Shown here piece by piece: positions 16,732-25,195 of a stretch of 33,799 bases of DNA; within the stretch, counting starts at the first letter, position 1; the number at the start of each line of letters is the position of its first letter. The DNA lies in NCBI RefSeq assembly GCF_015244565.1, contig NZ_JABCQG010000021.1:1-33799 (forward strand). Reading direction: 5' to 3'. This stretch comes from Gluconobacter vitians. Lineage in GTDB: Bacteria; Pseudomonadota; Alphaproteobacteria; Acetobacterales; Acetobacteraceae. A program made the position numbers and the translations under genes. The notes under the pieces are model-generated. The model did not search any database, was not told the origin of the DNA, and worked only from the letters and a program-made list of their open reading frames with translations.

Positions 16732-18186
16732 TTGTCAGGCCGCGTTCCGGATCGTTGGCATCTGGCCGGTCTGTGCAGTGTTCTGGGTTTGCTGATCGGA
16801 ACGGGACACGCGGCCACAGCACCGCTGGTGACGGACGTGCTGCCCTCCGGTGTGCCGCTGCCCTCTCCCGCGCCCGGTTTTGTCCTGCCGCCTGAAGACA
16901 CCGGCACCGAGCTTCTGGGCGATGCAGGTGGGGCGCGGTCCTGGCTGGCCCGCAAGGGGATCCGGTTCAATCTTCAGGATGTCGAGGAAATCTGGGGTCT
17001 GACCTCGGGCGGACAGCATCCCGGCCCGACCTATGACGGCATGACAGCCGCGACACTCCTGCTGGAAACGCGGCGGGCTTTCGGCTGGCATGACGGGCTG
17101 CTCAATATCAGCGCCATTCAGGTGCGGGGACGTTCGCTCGCCGGAGAGCGCCTTGGGTCGCTGAACCCGGTGAGTGGTTATGATGCGGGCCGCACGACGC
17201 GCCTGTTCGAACTCTGGTACGGGCAGGGATTTTTCGGAAACCGGCTGGATATCCGCGTCGGTACGATCGATCTGGATACCGAGTTCCTTGTCAGCCAGAA
17301 CGCGTCCCTGTTCCTGAATGCCAGTTTCGGCTGGCCGCTTTCGACGTCCAGCAACCTCTATTCGGGCGGCCCGTCATGGCCGTTTTCCGCCGTCGGGACA
17401 CGGATCAAATGGTCCCCCGCCTATCCGCTCGTGCTCATGCTGGCCATCACCGACGACAACCCGACCAAAGGGCCGTTCTACAGCGACATCAGCCCGACCC
17501 GCATCGACCCGTCGGGCACAACCTTTTCCACCAGTGGCGGCACATTGTTCATGGGGGAGGCACAGCTCTGGGTGGATGCCGCCCAAAGTCTTTCGGGAAA
17601 GGACGCACCCGCCCTTCCGGGAACATGGAAAATCGGCGGCCTGTACGATACCGGGCGCTTCCCCGACCCGCGCTACGACAGTCATGGCGGCCTGCTCGGC
17701 AGTCCCGACAGCACGGGGAAACCGCTGTATCATTCCGGAACCTGGCTGGGATATGTCGTGCTGGATCAGGCCCTGTGGCGTACGGTGAGCGAGCCCGTCA
17801 AAGCCATCAACGCCTTCGTCCGCGCCACTCTCGCCAGCGGGACGCGCAACCGTTTCACAACGGAAGTGGAGGCCGGTCTGACCTTTCAGGGCTTCGTCCC
17901 GTCCCGCCCCAATGATGTGATCGGGATCGGCTGGGGCACCGGGTTTTACAGTCATCGCGCAAAGGAAAACGCGCGTGACATCATCCGCCTGTCGGACAGT
18001 TCGGGCAGGCTTCTGGTTCCGGAACATCATATCGAGCTGACATGGCAGCTTCCCGTGCGCGACTACATCACCCTTCAGCCGGACTTCCAGTATTTCTGGA
18101 ACCTTGGCGGAAAGGAGCCGGAAAAAGGCGCGGCTTCTGCATCCCGCGGCGCCGTTCTGGGACTGAACATGACCACCACGTTCTGA
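16732..18186 (+). CDS. OprB-family outer membrane porin
   Basis: This 484-residue porin has a signal peptide (HLAGLCSVLGLLIGTGHAA) and the typical OprB entry (ARKGIRFNLQDVEEIWGLTS). Repeated amphipathic strands follow, with an SFGWPLSTSSNLY segment, and the C-terminus LNMTTTF ends in Phe as needed for barrel assembly. OprB porins usually pass sugars, but placement directly after a phosphate-binding protein and before PPK2 suggests phosphate or another anion. The start is TTG 16732, supported by AAAGGGGG six bases upstream; no in-frame ATG gives an intact signal peptide. It lies 90 bp after the pstS-like gene, likely in the same operon. Confidence 0.85.
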   Translation: MSGRVPDRWHLAGLCSVLGLLIGTGHAATAPLVTDVLPSGVPLPSPAPGFVLPPEDTGTELLGDAGGARSWLARKGIRFNLQDVEEIWGLTSGGQHPGPTYDGMTAATLLLETRRAFGWHDGLLNISAIQVRGRSLAGERLGSLNPVSGYDAGRTTRLFELWYGQGFFGNRLDIRVGTIDLDTEFLVSQNASLFLNASFGWPLSTSSNLYSGGPSWPFSAVGTRIKWSPAYPLVLMLAITDDNPTKGPFYSDISPTRIDPSGTTFSTSGGTLFMGEAQLWVDAAQSLSGKDAPALPGTWKIGGLYDTGRFPDPRYDSHGGLLGSPDSTGKPLYHSGTWLGYVVLDQALWRTVSEPVKAINAFVRATLASGTRNRFTTEVEAGLTFQGFVPSRPNDVIGIGWGTGFYSHRAKENARDIIRLSDSSGRLLVPEHHIELTWQLPVRDYITLQPDFQYFWNLGGKEPEKGAASASRGAVLGLNMTTTF

Positions 18187-18288
18187 AAACCTGTGTTGTG
18201 ATTTCAATTAACTTTCAAACTTCGGTGCCCCTGTGCCCGGTAAGGTTCCGTTTACGGCCCGTGATGCCGATGACAAAGGAACCAATCC

Positions 18289-19206
18289 ATGACGCAGGAC
18301 AACGATTTCGTGGGCCTTTCGGCAGACGAACAGGCCCGGGAGCGCATGCGCTACGACATCATTGATGACCTGGACGAGGAATTCGAGCTTTCTCTGGAAG
18401 AGAACGAAGGAAAAAGCCTCGATCCTGCGGAACGTGCTTTCCGTCGCACCTATTTCCGCGAGCTGATCCGCCTTCAGGGCGAGCTCATCAAGCTTCAGGA
18501 CTGGGTCAAGGCCACGGGCGAGCGTATTGTCGTCGTGTTCGAGGGCCGTGACGCTGCCGGCAAGGGAGGCGCCATCAAGCGCATCACCCAGCGCCTGAAT
18601 CCGCGCATCTGCCGCGTCGCCGCCCTGCCCGCCCCGAATGACCGCGAACGTACGCAGTGGTATTTCCAGCGCTATGTGGCCCATCTTCCCGCCGCTGGTG
18701 AAATCGTCCTGTTCGACCGCAGCTGGTACAACCGTGCCGGCGTCGAGCGCGTCATGGGGTTCTGCACGGAGGAAGAATACGAAGAATTCTTCCGCTCCGT
18801 TCCGGAATTCGAGCGGATGCTGGTCCGCAGTGGCATCCGGGGCATCAAGTTCTGCTTCTCGATCACCGATGAGGAGCAGGAATCACGCTTCCGCGCCCGC
18901 ATCGAGGACCCGCTGAAGCAGTGGAAGCTCAGCCCGATGGACCTCGAAAGCCGCCGCCGCTGGGAAAACTATACCCTGGCCAAGGAAGTCATGCTGGAAC
19001 GCTCCAGCATTCCCGAAGCCCCGTGGTGGGTCGTACCCGCGGTCGACAAGAAGCGTGCGCGCCTGAACTGCATCGCGCATCTGCTGTCCCTCGTGCCCTA
19101 CGAACCCGTCAATCGCCCTGAAGTCGTCCTGCCCGAGCGCGTGTTCCATCCGGACTACGAACGCGAACCCACGCCCGAGGACATGCTTGTTCCGGAACGC
19201 TACTAG
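18289..19206 (+). CDS. ppk2: PPK2 polyphosphate kinase 2
   Basis: This 305-residue cytoplasmic kinase transfers phosphate between polyphosphate and a nucleoside diphosphate. Walker A is FEGRDAAGKGGAIKRI (~83-98), the Walker B/lid region is EIVLFDRSWYNRAGVERVMG, and GIKFCFSITDEEQESRFRAR, DPLKQWKLSPMDLESRRRW and PWWVVPAVDKKRARLNCIAH are family blocks. The single-domain length fits class I PPK2. A good AAAGGA Shine-Dalgarno precedes ATG 18289. It lies 100 bp after the porin gene. With pstS and oprB upstream it suggests phosphate capture linked to polyphosphate metabolism. It ends in TAG, which shows that amber is a normal stop here. Confidence 0.93.
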   Translation: MTQDNDFVGLSADEQARERMRYDIIDDLDEEFELSLEENEGKSLDPAERAFRRTYFRELIRLQGELIKLQDWVKATGERIVVVFEGRDAAGKGGAIKRITQRLNPRICRVAALPAPNDRERTQWYFQRYVAHLPAAGEIVLFDRSWYNRAGVERVMGFCTEEEYEEFFRSVPEFERMLVRSGIRGIKFCFSITDEEQESRFRARIEDPLKQWKLSPMDLESRRRWENYTLAKEVMLERSSIPEAPWWVVPAVDKKRARLNCIAHLLSLVPYEPVNRPEVVLPERVFHPDYEREPTPEDMLVPERY

Positions 19207-19242
19207 ACCGGGCGCGGAAAAACCGTAACACGCCACAACTGA

Positions 19243-19283
19243 GGGGTGAGCCACGGGCCGAATTCCGGCCTGTGGCTCACCCC
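19243..19283. terminator. Hairpin between convergent ppk2 and dhaK-like genes
   Basis: A long stem (19243-19260 with 19266-19283, core GGGGTGAGCCAC/GTGGCTCACCCC) encloses an AATTC loop. It lies 36 bp after the ppk2 stop and 26 bp after the stop of the opposing kinase gene. There is no clean T-run on either side, so it may act as a bidirectional barrier or 3' end stabiliser rather than a textbook terminator. Confidence 0.65.
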
Positions 19284-19309
19284 CGACAGGAAGCAGTTTT
19301 CCGTAAGGC

Positions 19310-21067
19310 CTACCCCACGCGGCTGGTCAGGGGAGGATCCTCTCCCACAGACGCCAAGCCCGCTTTCAGATCCTCGCCCACGATCCGCGCGCAGAGCGCG
19401 AGTGAGAGCGCACCTGCATCGGGATGTCCCTTGCTGCGCTCGCCATGCATTTTCGCACGGCCCATCCGTGGGAGCAGATCACGCGTGGCCTGCGCCGCTT
19501 CATGAGACGCTTCCGCCCCGATCCGCCAGGACTCCACAAGCCCGTGCCCGGCGGCCAGAGCCTCTTCCATTGTCTCGACGAACGGCACCAGCGCATCGAC
19601 GAGCGTCTTGTCGCCGGGCTTTGCACGGCCAAGCTCCATGATGCGCTCCATGCTGTTCCGCGCACCGCCTGAAAGCTGCTGTGCATCGGGCAGGCTGTTG
19701 TCATCGAAGGCCAGACTGAATGCCCGCAACCCTTCGCCCCAGAGCGCACCGGATGTTCCCCCGGCCCGGTCCGCCCAGGCATCCGCCGCAGAAGCCAGCA
19801 CCGTCGCAGGCCCCGCACCGGCATCCGCCGCAGCCCGTGCCACTTTCGCCGCCGCCGCAGAGCCACGCGCCATGCCCTGACCATGATCCCCGTCGCCCGC
19901 TACGGCATCAATATGCCCGAGATCGGACTCCACCTCTGCCAGCGTTTTTGCCAGATGGTCCATCACGGCCGCCACACATGCCCCGCCCCGGCGCCCCTGT
20001 GCCGTCCCGGAGCGCATGTACAGAACCTCCGTCTCCTCCGGCACTTCAAGCCGCGTGATCCCGTCTCCGGCTAGCAGACCGTGGCTCAGCGCAGCAGATT
20101 GCACAGGCGCACGCCAGTACTGCTCCAGATCCTCATCCAGCCAGGTCAGTGTCAGCGAACAGCCCGCCATATCAAGGCTCGTGACATATTCGCCCACCAG
20201 AGGCGCCACGAGCGTCAGACCTGCCTTTTCGAACATTGGAACCAGCCGGTCCCAAAGAACAAACAGTTCTTCCTGCTTGGTGCTGCCCAGACCGTTCAGC
20301 AGAACCGCCACCCGGCGCGACGCCCCTTCCGGAAGCTCGGCCAGCAGGCGGTCGATCAGGAGATGCGCCAGATGCTCCGGATCCGGAACATCCTGCTCGT
20401 CAATGCCCGGCTCGCCATGCACGCCCAGCCCGAGCGCCATGCGGTTCTTCGGAACTTCGAACAGCTTTTCCTTCTCGCCCGGAAGCGTGCAGCCATCGAA
20501 CGCCACACCAAACGTGCAGGTCTGCCGGTTCACCCGCTGCGCAACTTCCTCGACTTCATCGAGCGTCAGCCCCGCTTCGGCCGCAGCGCCTACGATCCGG
20601 AAAATTACCAGATCACCGGCAATTCCGCGCCGCTTCTCCCGTGTGGAGGCATCCGAGCTGGCCACATCATCCGCTGTCGCCAGAACGCGGACGTCGTAGC
20701 CCTCTTCGCGCAGGCGGTCCGCCGCGATCCCGAAATTGAGTACATCCCCGGCATAGTTGCCGTAACCGAGAACGATCCCGCCTCCCAGATCGGCCTGACG
20801 CGCAATGCTCTTTATGGCCTGCGTGGAGGGCGAGGCGAAGATATCCCCCGCCACTGCCGCATCGCCAAAGCCCGGTCCGACATAGCCCGCAAAGGCCGGA
20901 TAATGTCCCGAGCCGCCGCCGAGGACGACGGCAACCTTGCCGCGACGGCCCGGCGTGGCCCGAAGCACACCGCCGCGCACGTGGCGTACGAGATCGGGAT
21001 GGAGAAGGCTGAACCCCCGGAGGGCGGACGCTGCGAAAGTCGATGCGTCACCGCAGATCTTGGTCAT
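19310..21067 (-). CDS. Two-domain dihydroxyacetone/erythrulose kinase (DhaK-DhaL fusion)
   Basis: This 585-residue ATP-dependent ketose kinase has an N-terminal DhaK domain (VVLGGGSGHYPAFAGYVGPG, GNYAGDVLNFG, and GVHGEPGIDE with the His that binds the ketone covalently) and a C-terminal DhaL ATP domain (VAGDGDHGQGMARG Mg-binding Asp cluster, GGTSGALWG, and SKGHPDAGA). Known relatives phosphorylate dihydroxyacetone or, in some actinobacteria, D- or L-erythrulose (DerK/LerK). As the last gene after an erythritol-type operon and a sugar importer, I infer an L-erythrulose kinase giving L-erythrulose-1-phosphate. Dihydroxyacetone kinase is the main alternative. GGAGACG precedes ATG 21067. Confidence 0.88.
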   Translation of the reverse strand: MTKICGDASTFAASALRGFSLLHPDLVRHVRGGVLRATPGRRGKVAVVLGGGSGHYPAFAGYVGPGFGDAAVAGDIFASPSTQAIKSIARQADLGGGIVLGYGNYAGDVLNFGIAADRLREEGYDVRVLATADDVASSDASTREKRRGIAGDLVIFRIVGAAAEAGLTLDEVEEVAQRVNRQTCTFGVAFDGCTLPGEKEKLFEVPKNRMALGLGVHGEPGIDEQDVPDPEHLAHLLIDRLLAELPEGASRRVAVLLNGLGSTKQEELFVLWDRLVPMFEKAGLTLVAPLVGEYVTSLDMAGCSLTLTWLDEDLEQYWRAPVQSAALSHGLLAGDGITRLEVPEETEVLYMRSGTAQGRRGGACVAAVMDHLAKTLAEVESDLGHIDAVAGDGDHGQGMARGSAAAAKVARAAADAGAGPATVLASAADAWADRAGGTSGALWGEGLRAFSLAFDDNSLPDAQQLSGGARNSMERIMELGRAKPGDKTLVDALVPFVETMEEALAAGHGLVESWRIGAEASHEAAQATRDLLPRMGRAKMHGERSKGHPDAGALSLALCARIVGEDLKAGLASVGEDPPLTSRVG

Positions 21068-21088
21068 GGTACGTCTCCGTGTCAGATT

Positions 21089-22111
21089 TCAGACGGCATC
21101 ACGGTTGAGGTAGCGGCGGGCCAGCGCATCGAAGGAAATCGCCAGCACGACGATCCCTCCACTGACGACCGACTGCCAGTACGGCGAGATGCCAAACAGA
21201 ACGATGATGTCTTCGATGATGCCGATGATGACGGCGCCCAGAACCGCGCCGATCGGGCTGCCAATGCCACCTGTCGTCGCCACGCCACCAATGACAGCCG
21301 CGGCAATCGGCCCCAGCACCCAGGTGTCACCGATGGAAGGCTGGGCCGTGCCCAGACGCGCCACCATCAGGATGCCCGCCAGCGCCGAAAGGAAACCGGC
21401 CAGCGCGAACGCGCCCATGCGGATTGCATTGACCCGGATCCCCAGCATCCGCGCTGCATCGGGATTGCTGCCAATGGCGTAGATGTAACGCCCGACCGGT
21501 GTGCGCAGCATGACGAACGCCACGATTGCCAGACAGACCAGCAGCACCAGGAACGGCACCGGCACGCCCATCACAAGCCCGCGGCCCAGGAACGTGATGT
21601 CCCGCGGCACACCCGTGATCGCAACACCCTTGGTCGCCACCAGATTTGCGCCGCCATACACGCCGGCCATGCCGATCGTCAGCACCAGCGAATGCAGACG
21701 GAGCTGTGTGATCAGCGCGCCGTTCAGCAGGCCGCACGCCCCACCCATCAGCAGGCACAGCCCCAGCGACAGCCAGGGATTGAGCCCGAGCTGCACCATG
21801 AGGATGCCGCCCACCACGCCCGCAAGCCCGCCAATCGCACCGACGGACAGATCAAGCTCGCCGAGGATCATCAGGATGGACTGGCCGATCGTGACCAGCC
21901 CGATAAAGGCCAGTGCCCGGGCGATGATGACCATGTTGAAGGTCGTCAGAAAATGCGGCGAAAGCGCACAGGACGCGCCGAAAATAATGACAAGCGCCGC
22001 CACGACCCCACCCAGCGGATTGACGGCCAGACGGGAGATGAGCGCCTTGAACGGCGGCAGTTTCGGCGGCTGCTGTGAGGGCGCTGCCGGAACAGTGGTT
22101 TCAAGCGACAT
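21089..22111 (-). CDS. Ribose-type ABC transporter permease
   Basis: This 340-residue inner-membrane protein of the RbsC/BPD_transp_2 family has about 8-10 helices, with the conserved blocks ILMILGELDLSVGAIGGLAG, GRYIYAIGSNPDAARMLGI and VIGGVATTGGIGSPIGAVLG. I use ATG 22111 (MSLETTVPAA), preceded by GGAGAA; the longer frame from 22147 lacks support. It overlaps the ATPase gene by 11 bp, so the two are translationally coupled. It probably imports erythritol or L-erythrulose, by context. Confidence 0.9.
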   Translation of the reverse strand: MSLETTVPAAPSQQPPKLPPFKALISRLAVNPLGGVVAALVIIFGASCALSPHFLTTFNMVIIARALAFIGLVTIGQSILMILGELDLSVGAIGGLAGVVGGILMVQLGLNPWLSLGLCLLMGGACGLLNGALITQLRLHSLVLTIGMAGVYGGANLVATKGVAITGVPRDITFLGRGLVMGVPVPFLVLLVCLAIVAFVMLRTPVGRYIYAIGSNPDAARMLGIRVNAIRMGAFALAGFLSALAGILMVARLGTAQPSIGDTWVLGPIAAAVIGGVATTGGIGSPIGAVLGAVIIGIIEDIIVLFGISPYWQSVVSGGIVVLAISFDALARRYLNRDAV

Positions 22112-23606
22112 GACGGTTCTCCGGGGCGCCGATAATCGCGCCGACAAGCGTGTTGACGTCAGTAGTGGCCTGATCGAACGATCCCGTGATCCGGCCGGAA
22201 TACATGGTGATGATCCGCGAAGCGCAGCGCTGGAGCTCGGTCATTTCGGACGAGACGAGAATGATCCCCACGCCCTCTTCCGCGAGTTGCTGTATGATGC
22301 GATAGATCTGGAACTTCGTACCGATATCGATGCCCTTGGTCGGCTCGTCGAAAATCAGCACCCGCGGCCGCCGCGCCATTGCCCGGCCGATGATGGCCTT
22401 CTGCTGGTTTCCGCCCGACAGATGCGCGATTTTCTTGCCAGCCGAGGATGTCCGCACATCGAACTGACGGATCGTATCAGCCACGACCTCGTTCTCACGT
22501 GCCGAGGAAATGATCCCCCCGCGTTTCATGCGGTCCAGAACCGAGAGGCTGATATTCTCCCGCACACTCAGGAGCGGGAAAATGCCGTGATGCTTGCGCT
22601 CTTCGGACAGGTAAACCATGCCCAGAGCCACGGCCCGGTCAGTGCGGCCCTTCGGGATTTCTTCACCTTCGAGGAAGGCATGACCCCCCGTCGAGCGCAG
22701 ATATCCGAAGATCGTCTGCATCAGCTCCGAACGACCAGCGCCCACTAGCCCCGCAAAGCCGAGGATTTCCCCGCGCCGCAGAACAAAGGATGCATCCGAG
22801 AAACCCGGTCCCGACATATCTTTAACGCTCAAGATGACGTCAGATTCAGTCGCAACCACGCGCGGCTGGAACTTCTCCTCAAGCGGCACCGAACTGCCCG
22901 ACATCAGCCGGATCAGCTGATCTTCCGTCATCTCCCGCATCGGATAGGTGCCCACACTGCGGCCATTGCGCAGCACCGTCACCGTATCGCCCAGCGCAAA
23001 GATTTCTTCCATCTTGTGCGACACGAACACGATTGCGCAGCCATCGTCGCGCAGCGTGCGGATGATGCGGAACAGATGCTCCGTCTCGTTCGCCGTCAGC
23101 GAAGACGTTGGCTCGTCCAGGATCAGTACCTTGAACTCTTCGCGGCACGCTGCCCGTGCAATCTGCAGAAGCTGCTGGTCCGGCACGCTGATCCGGTTCA
23201 CGAACTGCCCCGGCTTCGCATGAATGCCGAACCGCTTGATCAGCTCCGCAGCCGCCTTTTCCATGGCCCGGCGCGACACCGTCAGATGCCCGAAGCCGGA
23301 GCGGTTGAACGGCATGAACATGTTCTCGGCCACCGTCATCGGCCCGAACAGGTTCAGCTCCTGCGGCACATATGCGACCTTCTCGAACAGTGTCCGGTCA
23401 TGCAGCGCATCCCGCCCTTCGATCAGGACAGCCCCCTCATCCGGCACGACCAACCCAGTCAGCGTCTTGATGAGCGTGGACTTTCCAGCACCATTTTCCC
23501 CGGCGAGAATATGGATCTTCCCCGGCTCCAGCGTCAGATCGACATGATCAAGCGCCACCACGCCGGGATAGGTCTTCCGAACGGCTTCAATCTGAAGAAC
23601 TGTCAT
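22101..23606 (-). CDS. Ribose-type ABC transporter ATP-binding protein (two ABC domains)
   Basis: This 501-residue RbsA/XylG-like ATPase has two fused nucleotide-binding domains. Domain 1 has Walker A GENGAGKST (~36-44) and Walker B VLILDEPTSSLT. Domain 2 has a degenerate Walker A (GLVGAGRSELMQ), the signature LSGGNQQKAIIGRAMA and Walker B VLIFDEPTKGIDIG. An A-loop Tyr region (VRKTYPGVVALDHV) is at the N-terminus. It powers the permease downstream and lies 25 bp after the binding-protein gene. One domain is typically catalytically weak in this family. Confidence 0.93.
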   Translation of the reverse strand: MTVLQIEAVRKTYPGVVALDHVDLTLEPGKIHILAGENGAGKSTLIKTLTGLVVPDEGAVLIEGRDALHDRTLFEKVAYVPQELNLFGPMTVAENMFMPFNRSGFGHLTVSRRAMEKAAAELIKRFGIHAKPGQFVNRISVPDQQLLQIARAACREEFKVLILDEPTSSLTANETEHLFRIIRTLRDDGCAIVFVSHKMEEIFALGDTVTVLRNGRSVGTYPMREMTEDQLIRLMSGSSVPLEEKFQPRVVATESDVILSVKDMSGPGFSDASFVLRRGEILGFAGLVGAGRSELMQTIFGYLRSTGGHAFLEGEEIPKGRTDRAVALGMVYLSEERKHHGIFPLLSVRENISLSVLDRMKRGGIISSARENEVVADTIRQFDVRTSSAGKKIAHLSGGNQQKAIIGRAMARRPRVLIFDEPTKGIDIGTKFQIYRIIQQLAEEGVGIILVSSEMTELQRCASRIITMYSGRITGSFDQATTDVNTLVGAIIGAPENRHVA

Positions 23607-23631
23607 GACCGTTACTCCCTGCCCTGCCGCG

Positions 23632-24573
23632 TCAGAGGCTCTTGGCCGTCAGAAGATCAATGCCGGTATCGATGTATTTGGGCGTCTTCTGCCCCATCGC
23701 CCGCTGCCAGGCCGACACGACAGCCCAGTAGCCCTGCATTTCCGGACGGCTGGACGCAGAGGATTCAGCAACGCCCTCCTTGATGAGCTGGATCATGTCG
23801 TTGAGGTTATCGAGCCCCACTTCCTTGACCTTACCCGTCTTGCCGCCTTCACGAATGGCCTGCCCCACGCCGACCGGGCCAGACGCATCACACTCGACCC
23901 ACCCGACCAGATCCGGATGCGCCTGCATGATGGCGGATGCCTGCTTCTGCGCGGTCTCGATGCTGTCATTGTCCACGCCGGTCGCGACGACCTTCATGTC
24001 CGGGTATTTGGCAAAGACCTTCTTTTCGCACTCGGCCCGCAGCGTATGGTTCGGCGCCGTCGGCACCCCCATCATGATTGCCACTTCGCCCTTTTTGCCC
24101 ACAAGGTTTGCCAGCCGCTCGGCCGCCATTGTCCCCTGCTCGCAGAAATCCGCGCCCACTGCGGTGATGTCCATGCCTTCGGGCGGCAGGGAATCAAACA
24201 CCGTCATGGGGATCTTCTCGTCCACCGCTTCGTCCATCGTCGCGCGGTTGCCCTTCTCGTCCAGCAGATCGAGGATCAGCCCGTCCGGATGGGTCGCAAT
24301 GGCACGCTCGATGATGTCGTTCTGGGACGACACATCCGCCGTCTGCGGCGCGCGGTATTCGATCTCAACCTTGCGGCCCGTCGTCTGCGAAATCATCGCC
24401 GCAGCCGCCTGCGCCCCGTTATTCGCCTTGTCGAACCAAGGATGCACGGTCTTGGGGATCAGCACGAACCGCAGAGGTGCGCTGCTATCCGCCGCATGGG
24501 CCTGACCTGCCGCCAGCGGCGTCAGAAATGGCGCAGCCGTCAGCATTGCGGCAAAAGCAAATGCCGTTTTCAT
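23632..24573 (-). CDS. Periplasmic sugar/polyol-binding protein (ribose type)
   Basis: This 313-residue periplasmic-binding protein of the Peripla_BP_4/RbsB family has the signal peptide MKTAFAFAAMLTAAPFLTPL...GQAHA. Ligand-pocket blocks follow: IPKTVHPWFDKANNGAQAAA, HPDGLILDLLDE, MGVPTAPNHTLRAECEKKV, and LVGWVECDASGPVGVGQAIR. It captures the ligand for the ABC importer encoded directly downstream. By operon context this is probably erythritol or L-erythrulose rather than ribose, since the neighbours are EryA/EryB-like and no ribokinase is present. Confidence 0.9.
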   Translation of the reverse strand: MKTAFAFAAMLTAAPFLTPLAAGQAHAADSSAPLRFVLIPKTVHPWFDKANNGAQAAAAMISQTTGRKVEIEYRAPQTADVSSQNDIIERAIATHPDGLILDLLDEKGNRATMDEAVDEKIPMTVFDSLPPEGMDITAVGADFCEQGTMAAERLANLVGKKGEVAIMMGVPTAPNHTLRAECEKKVFAKYPDMKVVATGVDNDSIETAQKQASAIMQAHPDLVGWVECDASGPVGVGQAIREGGKTGKVKEVGLDNLNDMIQLIKEGVAESSASSRPEMQGYWAVVSAWQRAMGQKTPKYIDTGIDLLTAKSL

Positions 24574-24627
24574 AATCGTATTCTTTCAAAGAACCGGCCG
24601 GATCAGTTCCGGACGGAAAGTTTTACT

Positions 24628-25110
24628 TCAGCAACTTGCGCCGACAGGGCTCTGCTGGCGGTATTTCTTTCCTAGTGCATCAATACCCGCGACATTCTTT
24701 GCCGAAGCACTGCGTGGATCGAACGTGCAGGCCAGCCAGGCTTCGGCAATGGATTTCGCGACTTCCGGCCCGATGACACGAGATCCCATCGTGATGATAT
24801 GGGCGTTGTTCGACAGCGCTGCCCGCTCGGCGGAATATGTGTCGTGAGTGAGTGCGGCGCGGATGCCAGGAATTTTGTTGGCGGAAATGCACACGCCAAT
24901 CCCCGTCCCGCAGCACAGGATACCCCGGTCAAAATCTCCATGCAGAACCGCCAGCGCCACACGCTCGCTCAGTTCCGAATACAGTTCCACACGATCTTCA
25001 TCAGGCTGGGACATGTCGATGACAACATGGCGCCCGAGCGTCGAGAGATGCTGAACCAGAAGCCGTGCCAGACCTTCGCCGGCACTGTCTCCACCAATCG
25101 CAATACGCAT
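24628..25110 (-). CDS. RpiB-family sugar-phosphate isomerase (EryI-like)
   Basis: This 160-residue RpiB/LacAB isomerase has its catalytic Cys in [20 protein letters not shown], with the [20 protein letters not shown] block and [20 protein letters not shown]. RpiB normally interconverts ribose- and ribulose-5-phosphate. In erythritol loci the homologue EryI isomerises D-erythrulose-4-phosphate to D-erythrose-4-phosphate, which is the role I infer here. ATG 25110 has GGAG seven bases upstream. It lies 85 bp after the tpi-like gene; that gap holds a 7-bp hairpin (CTGTTCC/GGAACAG). Confidence 0.88.
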   Translation of the reverse strand: MRIAIGGDSAGEGLARLLVQHLSTLGRHVVIDMSQPDEDRVELYSELSERVALAVLHGDFDRGILCCGTGIGVCISANKIPGIRAALTHDTYSAERAALSNNAHIITMGSRVIGPEVAKSIAEAWLACTFDPRSASAKNVAGIDALGKKYRQQSPVGASC

Positions 25111-25142
25111 GAGTGTTCTCCGTCTCTTAAAGTTCAGTCAGA

Positions 25143-25161
25143 CTGTTCCGCTCGGGAACAG
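25143..25161 (-). other. Small hairpin between the tpi-like and rpiB-like genes
   Basis: Perfect arms CTGTTCC (25143-25149) and GGAACAG (25155-25161) have a 5-nt loop. No T-run follows, so it is probably an mRNA stability or processing element inside the operon rather than a terminator. Confidence 0.35.
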
Positions 25162-25195
25162 GATATGACGCCGTGGCACTCTGACGTGGCCGTCA

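Noticed and set aside
20081-22078. A 665-codon open frame on the plus strand opposite the ketose kinase and permease genes
   Set aside because: It spans two real genes and their gap, is rich in Arg/His/Gln as expected for an antisense frame of GC-rich DNA, and has no domain or ribosome binding site.
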